From: Nostoc sp. MS1 | Lineage (GTDB): Bacteria > Cyanobacteriota > Cyanobacteriia > Cyanobacteriales > Nostocaceae | Direction of reading: 5' to 3' | Length of the DNA: 64,000 bases | Assembly: GCF_019976755.1 (NCBI RefSeq) | Contig: NZ_AP023441.1 | Span: forward strand, 3,717,501 to 3,781,500 | Shown here: piece after piece, positions 17,446 through 26,298 of the stretch | How the letters are laid out: each line of letters opens with the position of its first letter | Position numbering within the stretch: position 1 is the stretch's first letter | Program-made: the position numbers and the translations under genes | Notes under the pieces: generated by a model | Database searches by the model: none | What the model saw: only the letters and a program-made list of their open reading frames with translations | Told to the model about the DNA's origin: nothing

Positions 17446-17820
17446 ATGGCACAAGCAGAAAATGTAATTGGCACAGATTTAGAGCTTTGTTGTTCTTCGC
17501 CCGTAACTGGCTTTTATCGTGATGGGTTTTGCCAAACAGGCGCTTATGATACAGGGATGCACGTTGTTTGCGCTCAGGTGACGGCAGAATTTTTGGAGTT
17601 TACTAAATCCCGTGGTAATGACTTGAGTACCCCCTATCCTGAATATAATTTTCCTGGTTTGAAGCCGGGCGATCGCTGGTGTTTATGTGCAGCACGTTGG
17701 CAAGAAGCCTTAGAAGCTGGAGTAGCGCCACCTGTAGTTCTCGCCGCTACCCATGCTAGAGCTTTGGAAGTATGTTCGTTGGCGGATTTGAAACAATATG
17801 CGTTGACAGTTGACAGTTGA
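17446..17820 (+). CDS. DUF2237 family protein
   Basis: 124-aa protein of unknown function. The family pattern is clear: NVIGTDLELC, TGFYRDGFCQTG, HVVCAQVTAEFLEF, SRGNDLSTPYPEY, FPGLKPGDRWCLCAARW and APPVVLAATH. Several conserved Cys residues suggest metal or redox chemistry, but no reaction is known to me. It lies downstream of hpnH on the same strand, 123 bp away, which may be coincidence. Its last codons (LTVDS and stop) are encoded by tandem TTGACAG repeats, so the natural C-terminus seems to have been replaced by repeat sequence. Confidence 0.85.
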   Translation: MAQAENVIGTDLELCCSSPVTGFYRDGFCQTGAYDTGMHVVCAQVTAEFLEFTKSRGNDLSTPYPEYNFPGLKPGDRWCLCAARWQEALEAGVAPPVVLAATHARALEVCSLADLKQYALTVDS

Positions 17821-17823
17821 CAG
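17803..17823. repeat. STRR heptamers across a stop codon
   Basis: Three TTGACAG copies cover the last five codons and the TGA stop (17818-17820) of the DUF2237 gene. Confidence 0.85.
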
Positions 17824-17932
17824 TGGGCAGTTGAGGTTGAAGGGAAAATATTAAGTTTTACTTTTTTTCTTCTCTTTTCCCTTTGATTTTCCCCTTTTGC
17901 CATCACTTTGCCAAAATATACAAAAACCTGTC

Positions 17933-17989
17933 CCGATTTTTGCCAATATAATATATTATTTCCGAAAAAATTCGCTTGGCAAAAATCGG
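17933..17989. promoter_or_regulatory. 14-bp inverted repeat flanking an AT-rich core
   Basis: CCGATTTTTGCCAA (17933-17946) and TTGGCAAAAATCGG (17976-17989) are perfect inverted copies, 29 bp apart. The spacer contains TATAATATATTATT, which could serve as a promoter core. The right arm ends one base before the preferred ATG at 17991 of the next gene. It could be a dimeric operator or an mRNA hairpin sequestering the start. Confidence 0.55.
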
Positions 17990-17990
17990 C

Positions 17991-18752
17991 ATGAGTGAAA
18001 AAACATTAGAAAGTAACGGGAAGGCTTTTCTCGTTCTACTTTTGCCAATATCGTTCTTAGTTATTTTCCTGGTTTCCACCTGGAGATTTTTGCTGGCGCT
18101 TATTGTCCTGGCCATTGGTTTCAGAATTTGGCAAGAATATCAATGGCAACAGTGGTGTCAGCGAGTTAACCCAATTTTCAGTCAGTTAGTTCGGGAAAAC
18201 CAAGGCAAAATTACGCCAATGGATTTGGCAATTCGTGGCAATTTTCCTGGCCCGACGGCAAAACGTTATTTAGATGGTAAAGCTTCAGAATTTGGTGCAA
18301 GTTTACTACCAGCCCCAGAAGGCGGTGAAATTTATTACTTCATCACGGCAAGTATTCTAGGCAACATACTTGATAGTAGTGAGCCTGTGAGACAAATTGC
18401 ATCTCAACCAGTGGCGACAGAAGCGCGATCGCTCCTAGCACCTCCCCCAGAACCAGTAGTTGAACCAGAACATATAGCTGAAACTGAAGTTGAACTGGAA
18501 GCTGAGTTACTACTACCAGCTACCCATCAAGAAGTTAAGCCAAATTTATCAAGACAGCTAGTTTTTGGTTCTCTAATTCAATCTGAATTGGCGAAACGGC
18601 TTAACGTTTATTCCAGCACTGTGTACAAACGGCGCAATGATCCAGAATTTCCCGAATGGACTCGCAGCCGCGATCCTGATGGAATTGCTTGGAGTTTTTC
18701 TGAAAGAACTAAGGAGTTTTTCCCATTAGAAGAAAGTGAAGACAAAAGTTAA
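17991..18752 (+). CDS. Unrecognised membrane-anchored protein with possible C-terminal HTH
   Basis: About 253 aa, not assigned to a family I know. Hydrophobic segments at about residues 10-45 (FLVLLLPISFLVIFLV and LLALIVLAIGF) form one hairpin or two helices. A linker rich in Glu, Pro and Ala follows (about 140-180). The C-terminal 60 residues (SLIQSELAKRLNVYSSTVYKRRNDPEF) resemble a helix-turn-helix with a charged tail. An ATG at 17991 is preferred over an in-frame TTG 15 bp upstream, because the TTG lies in the inverted repeat. STRR heptamers follow the stop. A membrane-tethered regulator is one reading. Confidence 0.7.
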   Translation: MSEKTLESNGKAFLVLLLPISFLVIFLVSTWRFLLALIVLAIGFRIWQEYQWQQWCQRVNPIFSQLVRENQGKITPMDLAIRGNFPGPTAKRYLDGKASEFGASLLPAPEGGEIYYFITASILGNILDSSEPVRQIASQPVATEARSLLAPPPEPVVEPEHIAETEVELEAELLLPATHQEVKPNLSRQLVFGSLIQSELAKRLNVYSSTVYKRRNDPEFPEWTRSRDPDGIAWSFSERTKEFFPLEESEDKS

Positions 18753-18760
18753 ATTGATTG

Positions 18761-18795
18761 TTGACTGTTGACTGTTGACTATTGACTATTGACTT
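18761..18795. repeat. STRR heptamers overlapping the 3' end of pyrD
   Basis: Five phase-continuous heptamers (TTGACTG x2, TTGACTA x2, TTGACTT) encode the last codons and stop of pyrD on the - strand. Confidence 0.85.
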
Positions 18796-19933
18796 CTCCA
18801 CTTTTAAATTCTAAACCTACAGCTTCGCTGATGGAATTTAATCCTTGTTCTTCTAACTTAGCCAGCAACCCAGTCAAAATTCGGCGTACCATCATTGGGC
18901 CTTCATAAATCCAGCCTGTATAAACTTGAATCAGGCTGGCTCCAGCAGTAATTTTTGCCCAAGCATCTTCCGGGGTAAATATGCCACCAACCCCAATGAT
19001 GGGTATTTGCCCTTGGGTTTGCTGCCAAATAAAACGAATGACTTCCGTGGAGCGATCGCGCACTGGCGCACCGCTAATTCCTCCCGCTTCCTCTTGGGGT
19101 GGCTTGCCTGTCTGCTCAATTACCTGAGTTTTCAACCCATCACGGCGAATTGTGGTGTTAGTGGCAATAATCCCCGCTAACTGGTAGGTTTTAGCCAATT
19201 TAATAATGTCCGCGATCGCTTCCCATTCCAAATCCGGCGCTATCTTGACAAATATTGGTTTGTGTGAGTTATTTTCTGTTTGTAATAGCTCTAGGATAGA
19301 ACTGAGCATAGAGGCATCTTGGAGCGATCGCAAACCTGGGGTATTGGGAGAAGAAACATTCACTACAAAATAGTCACCCAATTCCTTAAGTAAGCGAAAA
19401 CTATATAAATAATCTTCTGCGGCTGCTTCTAGGGGTGTCACCTTAGATTTGCCCAAATTGACACCTATAGGTATAGAAAACTGCCCCTTTTCTGGAGCTA
19501 AACGTTCTGCCAATGCAGCCGCACCACTATTATTAAAACCCATACGGTTAAGAGCAGCCTGATCCAACGGCAAACGAAACAGACGCGGCGGTGGATTTCC
19601 AGGCTGTGGGATGTAAGTTACAGTTCCCAGTTCTGCAAAACCAAAACCCAAACTAGACCAAATTTTAGCTGCTACGCCATCCTTATCAAACCCAGCAGCC
19701 AAACCCACAGGATTAGAAAAATCTAAACCAAACAAACTCTGTTGCAACCGAGAATCGTGTAAGCATAGAGACTTTTGTAGTGCATTATATACCCACTTAG
19801 TGCTGGTGCGATCGCTTGTGTGTGACAACCAACTAAAACTCCGCATAGTCTGCTGATGTAGCCACTCAGGATCAGCCTTCAGCAAATTAAATAAAAGCGG
19901 ACGCAAAGCAAATTGATATATGTCCATAGTCAT
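18779..19933 (-). CDS. pyrD: Dihydroorotate dehydrogenase, quinone-dependent (class 2)
   Basis: Membrane-associated flavoenzyme of pyrimidine synthesis, oxidising dihydroorotate to orotate with quinone as acceptor. 384 aa. The N-terminal amphipathic quinone-site extension (ALRPLLFNLLKADPEWLH) marks class 2. The FMN-barrel motifs follow: GLAAGFDKDG, GVNLGKS, NVSSPNTPGLR (with the Ser that acts as base in class 2), ATNTT and GVGGIFTPEDAW. The ATG at 19931-19933 and a second ATG two codons in both lie within a heptamer repeat. The C-terminal residues VNSQ also come from repeat sequence. It is monocistronic. Confidence 0.96.
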   Translation of the reverse strand: MTMDIYQFALRPLLFNLLKADPEWLHQQTMRSFSWLSHTSDRTSTKWVYNALQKSLCLHDSRLQQSLFGLDFSNPVGLAAGFDKDGVAAKIWSSLGFGFAELGTVTYIPQPGNPPPRLFRLPLDQAALNRMGFNNSGAAALAERLAPEKGQFSIPIGVNLGKSKVTPLEAAAEDYLYSFRLLKELGDYFVVNVSSPNTPGLRSLQDASMLSSILELLQTENNSHKPIFVKIAPDLEWEAIADIIKLAKTYQLAGIIATNTTIRRDGLKTQVIEQTGKPPQEEAGGISGAPVRDRSTEVIRFIWQQTQGQIPIIGVGGIFTPEDAWAKITAGASLIQVYTGWIYEGPMMVRRILTGLLAKLEEQGLNSISEAVGLEFKSGEVNSQ

Positions 19934-19984
19934 TAGTCATGGGTTATTAGTAATTAGTCCATAGTCCATAGTCAAAAGTCCATA
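19922..19984. repeat. STRR heptamer tract containing the pyrD start codon
   Basis: Nine phase-continuous heptamers (variants of GTCCATA/GTCATTA). The pyrD initiation codon and its presumed leader are inside the tract, so no conventional ribosome site is present. Confidence 0.8.
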
Positions 19985-20103
19985 GTTATTAATCTTTCTC
20001 CCCCATCTCCCCCCACTCCCCACTCCCTTTCTTCCCGAACTATCAATAAACACTCGAAAAGATATAAGTGAGGGTAAATTGGGCATCTTATATATTACAA
20101 GTT

Positions 20104-22971
20104 ATGTTTATTAAAAATCAGATGGGGCAGTCCTACAAACCGATAGCCGCCGCCGAACAACCTATTCTTGCCTTGGGGCGTGTTTTGCAAAGTCTCAGGG
20201 AAGAAGATGATGTTGATGTTCTGATTGAGACTGCTATTGCTTATATTAAACAGGAATTTAACTACAATCTCGTGTGGATTGCTAGTTATGATCGCCTCAA
20301 GCACGCTTTGTTGGGACGGGGGGGTATTGCGCCTAGTCGTGATCTGAGCTTTTTACGAAAACGGCTGGTGCTACAACCAGGCGATTTATTGGAACAAGTA
20401 GTTATTCAACAGTCTCCTTTAGGAGTTGCAGACATCCGCAATGAAAAACGGGCTGGGGAATGGCGAGAATTTGGCACAAAATTTAATATTCAAGGGACGA
20501 TAATGTTGCCCATGCGTTATAAAGACCGATGTATGGGCTTACTGTTACTAGGTTCGGAACGCTGGGGTTATTTGCTACCGGAAGATGCTAAGGCACGTTT
20601 AATGATAATCTTGGGTGAATTAGCAGCAATACTTTATCAAAAGGAAATAGATTTGCAGCACAAGCAAATCAAACGTCCTGATGAACCATTATTAAAATTA
20701 TTAGAAAATGTCCGTAATTTAACTAGTTTAGAAGAAAGGTTAAAAGCGGTAGTAAAAGCTACCCATGATTTTGTCTCTCCTAGTCGTACCAATGTTTACT
20801 GGTTTGAGAGACAAGGGCGCTATTTTTGGTGTCGGATGGGTAATCAATTAGTTCACCTGGGAAGGGATAATAACCGTGAACAGCCAGCCGCAGGAATGAC
20901 GGTACAAGAGTTAAATGATTTGTATTATGCTTTGTCGGTAAATCAGATAGTTTGGGTTGGTGATGCTCGTAGTTCCCTTAAAGGTCAGTTTACTGCTAAG
21001 TTGTTGGAACGTTTGCGGGTGCGATCGCTCCTAGCTGCACCCATTATTTGGCAGAAAGATTTATTGGGTTTCGTGGCTGTGGAAGATTATGAACCGCGTA
21101 TCTGGACGGATGCGGAGAAAAATTTTGTCCAAGGTGCGGCAGGGTTTATTTCCTTAGTAGCTCCCAATGACAATATAGAAGATACTGTTAAACAAATTCA
21201 AGAAGATTCTCAGTTAACTAGTGAAGTTGCCCAAAGTATTTACACTCATCAAGACTTAAAAGAAACTTTACGTACTTGTGCTGCTAGGGTAACAAATCGC
21301 TTAAATGCTTCACGCTTTTTACTATTACATTACGACCACGACCTCAATAATTATCAAGTTATTTACCAAACTCAGCCTCACAACCGTCGTTCTTTCAACT
21401 CTGGTTTTAGTCTGTTGACTGAAACTGATAGACAGATGTTGAAATCTGCCAAAACTACGGTAGCAGTTGAAAATATAGAAGAAGATTTACGCTTTTTTAA
21501 CTGGCGTTCCCTTTTATTAGAAAATGGTGTGCGATCGCTGTTAATTTGCAATTGCGCTCAAGGTCATAAAGGAGAAACATTATTAATTGTTACCCATGCC
21601 AGCCCTCGCAGTTGGACAAATCAAGAAAAAGAATTACTGTGGGTTGTCAGTCAACAAATTGGTGTAGTTGTCAGACAGTGGCGTTTACAAACAAATAACG
21701 AACAGCAGCAACAAGTCCTCCACAGTATTGAACAATCTTTAAACATTGTCAAAGGAACTGAGAGCGAAAATAATGAACCCAAACAACATCATCTAGAATC
21801 TAAAGCACTAGAACAAATTGCATCTGTACTTAATTGTCCTTTGGCACTGTTATTATCTTGGTCGGATGGAGATTCTACAGCAGAAATTATTCCTGGTGTA
21901 ATTGTTGATAGTAAATTTGATGTTTTAATAACTGCTAAACTTCTTGTTCAGTATGAAGCCTTAATTCAATGGGCGTTATCTGAAAAAGGTTACTTATGTG
22001 TGAGCATAGATCAAATACCAGCAGAAACGCGCAGATGGTTAAAAGGTTCGGGTATCGGACAAGTCCTAATCATAGCTTTACGGACTGGTGTTGATCACCA
22101 ACCAACAGGAGTAGTATTGTTAGCAGACCATCGAGAACGCCACTGGTCGCAATATAGCCTCAATGCTGGGGAAATTCTCATTAATCAACTAGCTTGGTTG
22201 CGTCGTCAACAACAAATTAATCAACGTCTTAAGTCTACAACTCAAAAACTACGCCAACTCAATTGGTATAAACATCGCCGTCTAGAAGAAATTCAGCGCA
22301 CAACGACAAGTTTACTTGGACAAATTCATGATTTGGGCATTCCCAGCAATGATTTAACACAGACGCGCTATCAATTATTGCTGCGACAGTTAGACCATAC
22401 TGCAACCTCAATGACAGCAATGGTTAAGCAGGAACAATGGCAATTGTATATAGGTTGGGAAACTATGCCTATTGCTACCTTGCTTAAGCGATCGCTTGAG
22501 CGTGTAGACTGTTTAGTCAAACAACAAAAGCTGTGGGTTGGTGTCCACGGTTTGGCACAACCTTTGACAGAAAAGGAAGCTGTTCCTGCTCCAAGTAACC
22601 CTTCACTTATGGCGATCGCTGGCGATATTATAAAATTTGAATTGATTCTCCACGAATTATTACTTGCCGCCTGTCACCGTTCTCCCAACAACAATAGAGT
22701 AGATATTTGGTGTCGTCGTTTAAATGAGCGCTTTTTAGAAGTGTCAATTACTGATAATGGCACGATTGAACCCCAATTGTTGACAGAGTTACAACAAAAG
22801 ACGCATCAAGACATTCTTGCTATATCTCGTTTAGAGAAATCACCTATTTTGAATTTGCTGATTTGCCAACACTTGATGCAGCAATTAGGAGGAGAATTAG
22901 ATATTTACCAATTACCCGATCATCGTGTAGCCAGTCGCTTAGTGCTGCCATTGGCTGAAGGTAATTCGTAA
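20104..22971 (+). CDS. Multi-GAF sensor protein with degenerate kinase-like C-terminus
   Basis: About 955 aa, soluble. I read four GAF-like modules at about residues 25-180, 205-355, 375-535 and 560-705, each with LLAAPI-, GVVLLADH- or LLLLGSERWG-type strands. A coiled-coil (LRQLNWYKHRRLEEIQ) and a dimerisation-like helical pair follow. The last 140 residues resemble a GHKL ATPase domain. The N box lacks the usual Asn (ELLLAACHRSPNNN), the G1 box is reduced to ITDNG, and no clear phospho-acceptor H box is seen. It may therefore be a pseudokinase or scaffold. ATG 20104 is preferred; a GTG 36 bp upstream and an ATG 18 bp downstream are alternatives. Confidence 0.75.
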   Translation: MFIKNQMGQSYKPIAAAEQPILALGRVLQSLREEDDVDVLIETAIAYIKQEFNYNLVWIASYDRLKHALLGRGGIAPSRDLSFLRKRLVLQPGDLLEQVVIQQSPLGVADIRNEKRAGEWREFGTKFNIQGTIMLPMRYKDRCMGLLLLGSERWGYLLPEDAKARLMIILGELAAILYQKEIDLQHKQIKRPDEPLLKLLENVRNLTSLEERLKAVVKATHDFVSPSRTNVYWFERQGRYFWCRMGNQLVHLGRDNNREQPAAGMTVQELNDLYYALSVNQIVWVGDARSSLKGQFTAKLLERLRVRSLLAAPIIWQKDLLGFVAVEDYEPRIWTDAEKNFVQGAAGFISLVAPNDNIEDTVKQIQEDSQLTSEVAQSIYTHQDLKETLRTCAARVTNRLNASRFLLLHYDHDLNNYQVIYQTQPHNRRSFNSGFSLLTETDRQMLKSAKTTVAVENIEEDLRFFNWRSLLLENGVRSLLICNCAQGHKGETLLIVTHASPRSWTNQEKELLWVVSQQIGVVVRQWRLQTNNEQQQQVLHSIEQSLNIVKGTESENNEPKQHHLESKALEQIASVLNCPLALLLSWSDGDSTAEIIPGVIVDSKFDVLITAKLLVQYEALIQWALSEKGYLCVSIDQIPAETRRWLKGSGIGQVLIIALRTGVDHQPTGVVLLADHRERHWSQYSLNAGEILINQLAWLRRQQQINQRLKSTTQKLRQLNWYKHRRLEEIQRTTTSLLGQIHDLGIPSNDLTQTRYQLLLRQLDHTATSMTAMVKQEQWQLYIGWETMPIATLLKRSLERVDCLVKQQKLWVGVHGLAQPLTEKEAVPAPSNPSLMAIAGDIIKFELILHELLLAACHRSPNNNRVDIWCRRLNERFLEVSITDNGTIEPQLLTELQQKTHQDILAISRLEKSPILNLLICQHLMQQLGGELDIYQLPDHRVASRLVLPLAEGNS

Positions 22972-23584
22972 TTTGTCATAATTAAGTATTAACCATAATA
23001 TCTGCTTGAGAAATCCCCCTGAGCCTTTGTGGTAAAAATTATTAAACCACAGAGGCTCAAAGTCACAGAGAGACAATCAGCGTTTTATTAATCACCTTGA
23101 AAGTAGGGGAGTACTGCTGTGCGCCCCTAAAGATAATCGATGTGTTGCAAAGATTTTTTGAATCGTTATTAGATGGTTAATACCAACCTTACTAATGATT
23201 TTTCTCCCTGTTCCTGAGTGACTACGGAATTTCTCAAGCTGTACTATGTCATCAAACCTTGATATTTACTACAGATGATTTTGTTATGAAATATTGTTAA
23301 TTACACAGTTCGGTGAAAAGCCCGGTAATTTTATCGGATTGTGATAAAAAAGTTGTCTTTAAAAGATATCAAAAGCTGGAAATGGTTATCATATCAAGAT
23401 TTTAGCTTTTTACTTCTCCCGATCCCCGCATTGATAATTGCAGGGATTGAATCAGCAAGTGAAATTACCCCTTTTTCTTGTGGTTATTGGGTTTTTTAGT
23501 TGAGGTACGAAGTTGCTTTAGCATAAATTTGGAGTTTTTCACCGTAAATTTATGAGTAAGCAGCAAGCATGACTCACTCAAACT
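22972..23584. other. Gene-free region with a dispersed hairpin repeat
   Basis: 613 bp between two + strand genes. It holds the CACAGAG-type hairpin at 23020-23059 and a second inverted repeat near 23422-23447 (ATCCCCGCA and TGCAGGGAT). No reading frame is convincing. The promoter of the following fusion gene should be here but no strong -35/-10 pair stood out. Confidence 0.6.
23020..23059. repeat. CACAGAG-type hairpin repeat
   Basis: TGAGCCTTTGTGGT pairs with ACCACAGAGGCTCA (14 bp, one G-T pair) around a 12-nt AT-rich loop. A shorter relative with CTCTGTGGT/ACCACAGAG arms occurs at 45146-45172. It may act as a terminator of the preceding gene. Confidence 0.65.
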
Positions 23585-25735
23585 ATGAACAACATCCTCA
23601 ACCTCAGTGTTTCACCTGCATCAATTGCCATTATTGGCGGTGGTTTTAGTGGTTCTCTGGTAGCCGCCAATCTTCTACGCAATGCCACAACACCCATATC
23701 TATCAAGTTAATTGAACGCAGCCCAGAAGTGGGTAGAGGAGTTGCTTATGGTACGAAATTTGATAGTCACTTGCTGAATGTGCCAGCCGGGAAAATGAGC
23801 GCATTTCCTGATGAACCCGATCACTTTTTGCATTGGCTGCACAGCAACGGATATCAACACATGACCGCCGCTACCTTTGCACCACGTAAAGTTTACGGCA
23901 ATTATATACAAGCAATTTTACATGAGGCAGAAACCAACGCCCCGGCCGATGTGCGACTGGAAAGAATTATAGATGAAGCGATCGCCATCGAAACCAATAA
24001 GCGCGGTACTAAGTTATACCTCAGTAGTGGTAAATATTTGTATGTACAGAAGGCTGTATTAGCATTAGGAAACTTCCCAGCATCCTTACCTGCGCCAATT
24101 GCCACCTTAAATAATGTAAAAGATGCTTGGTCAGATGATGCAATTGAAGATTTACAACCAGACGATAGCATTTTGTTGGTAGGTACTGGGTTAACAATGG
24201 TCGATGCGGTTGTCGCCCTGCATCAACAAGGCTTTACCGGAAAAATTCATGCTGTCTCTCGTCATGGTTTAATGCCCCAGCGTCACAAACAAGTTAACGC
24301 CTATCCAACATTTATTAATGTAGAAAATGCGCCTAAAACTGCATTAGCACTGCTACGCTTGGTACGTCAAGAATTGAGCAAAGCGCAAGATTGGCGTGCT
24401 GTTATTGATGCCATTCGCCCAGTTACTCAAAAACTTTGGCAAGCAATGCCAGTCAAAGAACAAAAGCGTTTCCTGCGCCATGTCAAAGCTTACTGGGAAG
24501 TTCACCGCCATCGTATTGCTGAGGGTATTGCTGATATTTTGGATGGTTTGATGGCTTCTGGGCAGTTGAAGCATTACGGCGGCAGGATTCAAAGCTGTAG
24601 CCAGTCAGAAAATGGTATAGATGTGACCATTCGGGAACGAGAAACCCAAAAAGACCTAGTTTTACAAGTCAAGAGAATTATTAACTGTACAGGGGCAAAC
24701 TGTAACTATCGCAGATTTCAACATCCCTTAATTGCTAGTTTGCAAGAACAACGGTTAATTCGCCCTCATGCTTTATCTATAGGCATTGAAACAGCCCCCA
24801 ACGGTGCGCTTATCGATGCCAACGGTGATGTATCGACAATGCTTTATACCTTGGGAACACCACGCAAAGGTAATTTGTGGGAAACAACAGCCGTTCCAGA
24901 AATTCGGGTGCAAGCAGCTTCTTTGGCGCAAGAGTTACTGAAATCTGTTACTTCTACAACCTATGCTGCTGTAGGAAGAGATTGCTTCATTTCCAGCCCA
25001 TCGTTCGCGTTGCAGCAACCAGCTATGCTATTTCGCCAACTATTTGACAAAGAATCGAGTACTTATACTTACTTAATTGCTGACTCACAAAAGGGGACAG
25101 CTATTTTGGTAGATCCTGTATTAGAACAGGTAGACCGTGATTTACAAGTATTGCAAGAATTAGGCTTAACTCTGAAATATTGCCTAGAAACTCACATCCA
25201 CGCTGACCACATTACCGGGACAGATAGATTGCGATCGCTTACAGGGTGTTTGGGTATTTTACCAGTGAAAGCCGCCGCTACCTGTGCAGATTTTTATATT
25301 GCGGATGGTCAAACATTAGAATTAGATAGTGTGAATATTCAAGCGATCGCCACTCCAGGTCATACTGATAGTCACATGGCTTACTTGGTTAACGGTACGC
25401 ATTTATTAACCGGAGATGCCCTATTCATTCGCGGTTGTGGTCGTACCGACTTCCAAAACGGCAATCCTGGTGCATTGTACGATGCCGTCACCCAGAAACT
25501 ATTCACTCTCCCAGAAGAAACCCTAGTCTACCCTGGTCATGACTACCAAGGGCGGACAGTCTCCACAATTGGCGAAGAAAAGCGCTGGAACCCACGTTTT
25601 GCCGAACGCAGCCGCAGCCAATTTATTGAGTTAATGAATAACCTCGACTTACCCAAACCCAAGAAAATGTTAGAAGCTGTACCAGCAAATCAGCAATGCG
25701 GCAGAGTTTTATTAGCATTGGATTATCAGATTTGA
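23585..25735 (+). CDS. Fusion: FAD/NAD(P)-binding oxidoreductase + persulfide dioxygenase-like MBL hydrolase
   Basis: 716 aa in one frame. Residues 1 to about 460 form an FAD/NAD(P)-binding protein (AIIGGGFSGSLVAANLL, ERSPEVGRGVAYG, LNVPAGKMSAFPDEP), like the stand-alone NAD_binding_9 type proteins. Residues about 470-716 form a metallo-beta-lactamase fold of the ETHE1/persulfide dioxygenase kind. It has THIHADH (around residue 537), GHTDSHMAYL, RGCGRTDFQNG and LVYPGHDYQGRTVSTIGEEKRWNPR. ETHE1 enzymes oxidise glutathione persulfide to sulfite using one iron. The fusion suggests coupled sulfur redox chemistry, but the substrate of the flavoprotein half is unknown. No rhodanese domain is fused here. 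Confidence 0.85.
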   Translation: MNNILNLSVSPASIAIIGGGFSGSLVAANLLRNATTPISIKLIERSPEVGRGVAYGTKFDSHLLNVPAGKMSAFPDEPDHFLHWLHSNGYQHMTAATFAPRKVYGNYIQAILHEAETNAPADVRLERIIDEAIAIETNKRGTKLYLSSGKYLYVQKAVLALGNFPASLPAPIATLNNVKDAWSDDAIEDLQPDDSILLVGTGLTMVDAVVALHQQGFTGKIHAVSRHGLMPQRHKQVNAYPTFINVENAPKTALALLRLVRQELSKAQDWRAVIDAIRPVTQKLWQAMPVKEQKRFLRHVKAYWEVHRHRIAEGIADILDGLMASGQLKHYGGRIQSCSQSENGIDVTIRERETQKDLVLQVKRIINCTGANCNYRRFQHPLIASLQEQRLIRPHALSIGIETAPNGALIDANGDVSTMLYTLGTPRKGNLWETTAVPEIRVQAASLAQELLKSVTSTTYAAVGRDCFISSPSFALQQPAMLFRQLFDKESSTYTYLIADSQKGTAILVDPVLEQVDRDLQVLQELGLTLKYCLETHIHADHITGTDRLRSLTGCLGILPVKAAATCADFYIADGQTLELDSVNIQAIATPGHTDSHMAYLVNGTHLLTGDALFIRGCGRTDFQNGNPGALYDAVTQKLFTLPEETLVYPGHDYQGRTVSTIGEEKRWNPRFAERSRSQFIELMNNLDLPKPKKMLEAVPANQQCGRVLLALDYQI

Positions 25736-25936
25736 ATCAACTAGGGAGCGGAAATAATTAGGTCGGCGTAAATAATTATTGTTGTAATAAGGCAGGGGGC
25801 AGGGAGCAGGGAGAGAAAGAGTTTGAGTCTTATTTACTTTTCTTTACATAGTTTGATTTTATTGCACCGACTTACTTAATTGATAATTTAATATTAGGAA
25901 TTATCAATTAAATTCTCGCTCTTTCTACGGCTTCTA

Positions 25937-26254
25937 ATGCTTACTTATATTCAAAAGCCATACAAATTTATCGCATTAATACTGATATTAATTATCTCAA
26001 ACGCTGTAACATTACCTGCTATGGCTGATGTATGCCGCAATTATTTCGGTCAGCGTATTTGTATTGTGAGTATTAATCGCAGTGCTAAAAATTATTGGGA
26101 ATATCGGGCTAGTTTAACTGTTGACGGAGTGAAAAGACCCCAGGAAGTTTACAACTGTCGTCAAAAATTTAGGGTGCAACAAGACGGAGCTATCGTACAA
26201 TTCAAACCCAAAGATCCAGGTGAATTAATCTGTAGTTTTTTCAGAAAGACTTGA
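25937..26254 (+). CDS. Small exported Cys-containing protein
   Basis: 105 aa, unrecognised. The N-terminus has a basic start (YIQKPYK), a hydrophobic core (FIALILILIISNAV) and a cleavage-like site LPAMA-DV near residue 30, so it is probably secreted to the periplasm. The mature part has four Cys residues (CRNYFGQRIC, then YNCRQ and LICSFF), which could form two disulfides. It ends 44 bp before the next gene but there is no functional link visible. Confidence 0.7.
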   Translation: MLTYIQKPYKFIALILILIISNAVTLPAMADVCRNYFGQRICIVSINRSAKNYWEYRASLTVDGVKRPQEVYNCRQKFRVQQDGAIVQFKPKDPGELICSFFRKT

Positions 26255-26298
26255 TATAAGGGACAATAAAATTTTCACCATTGTCAAAGTCTTGCCCG

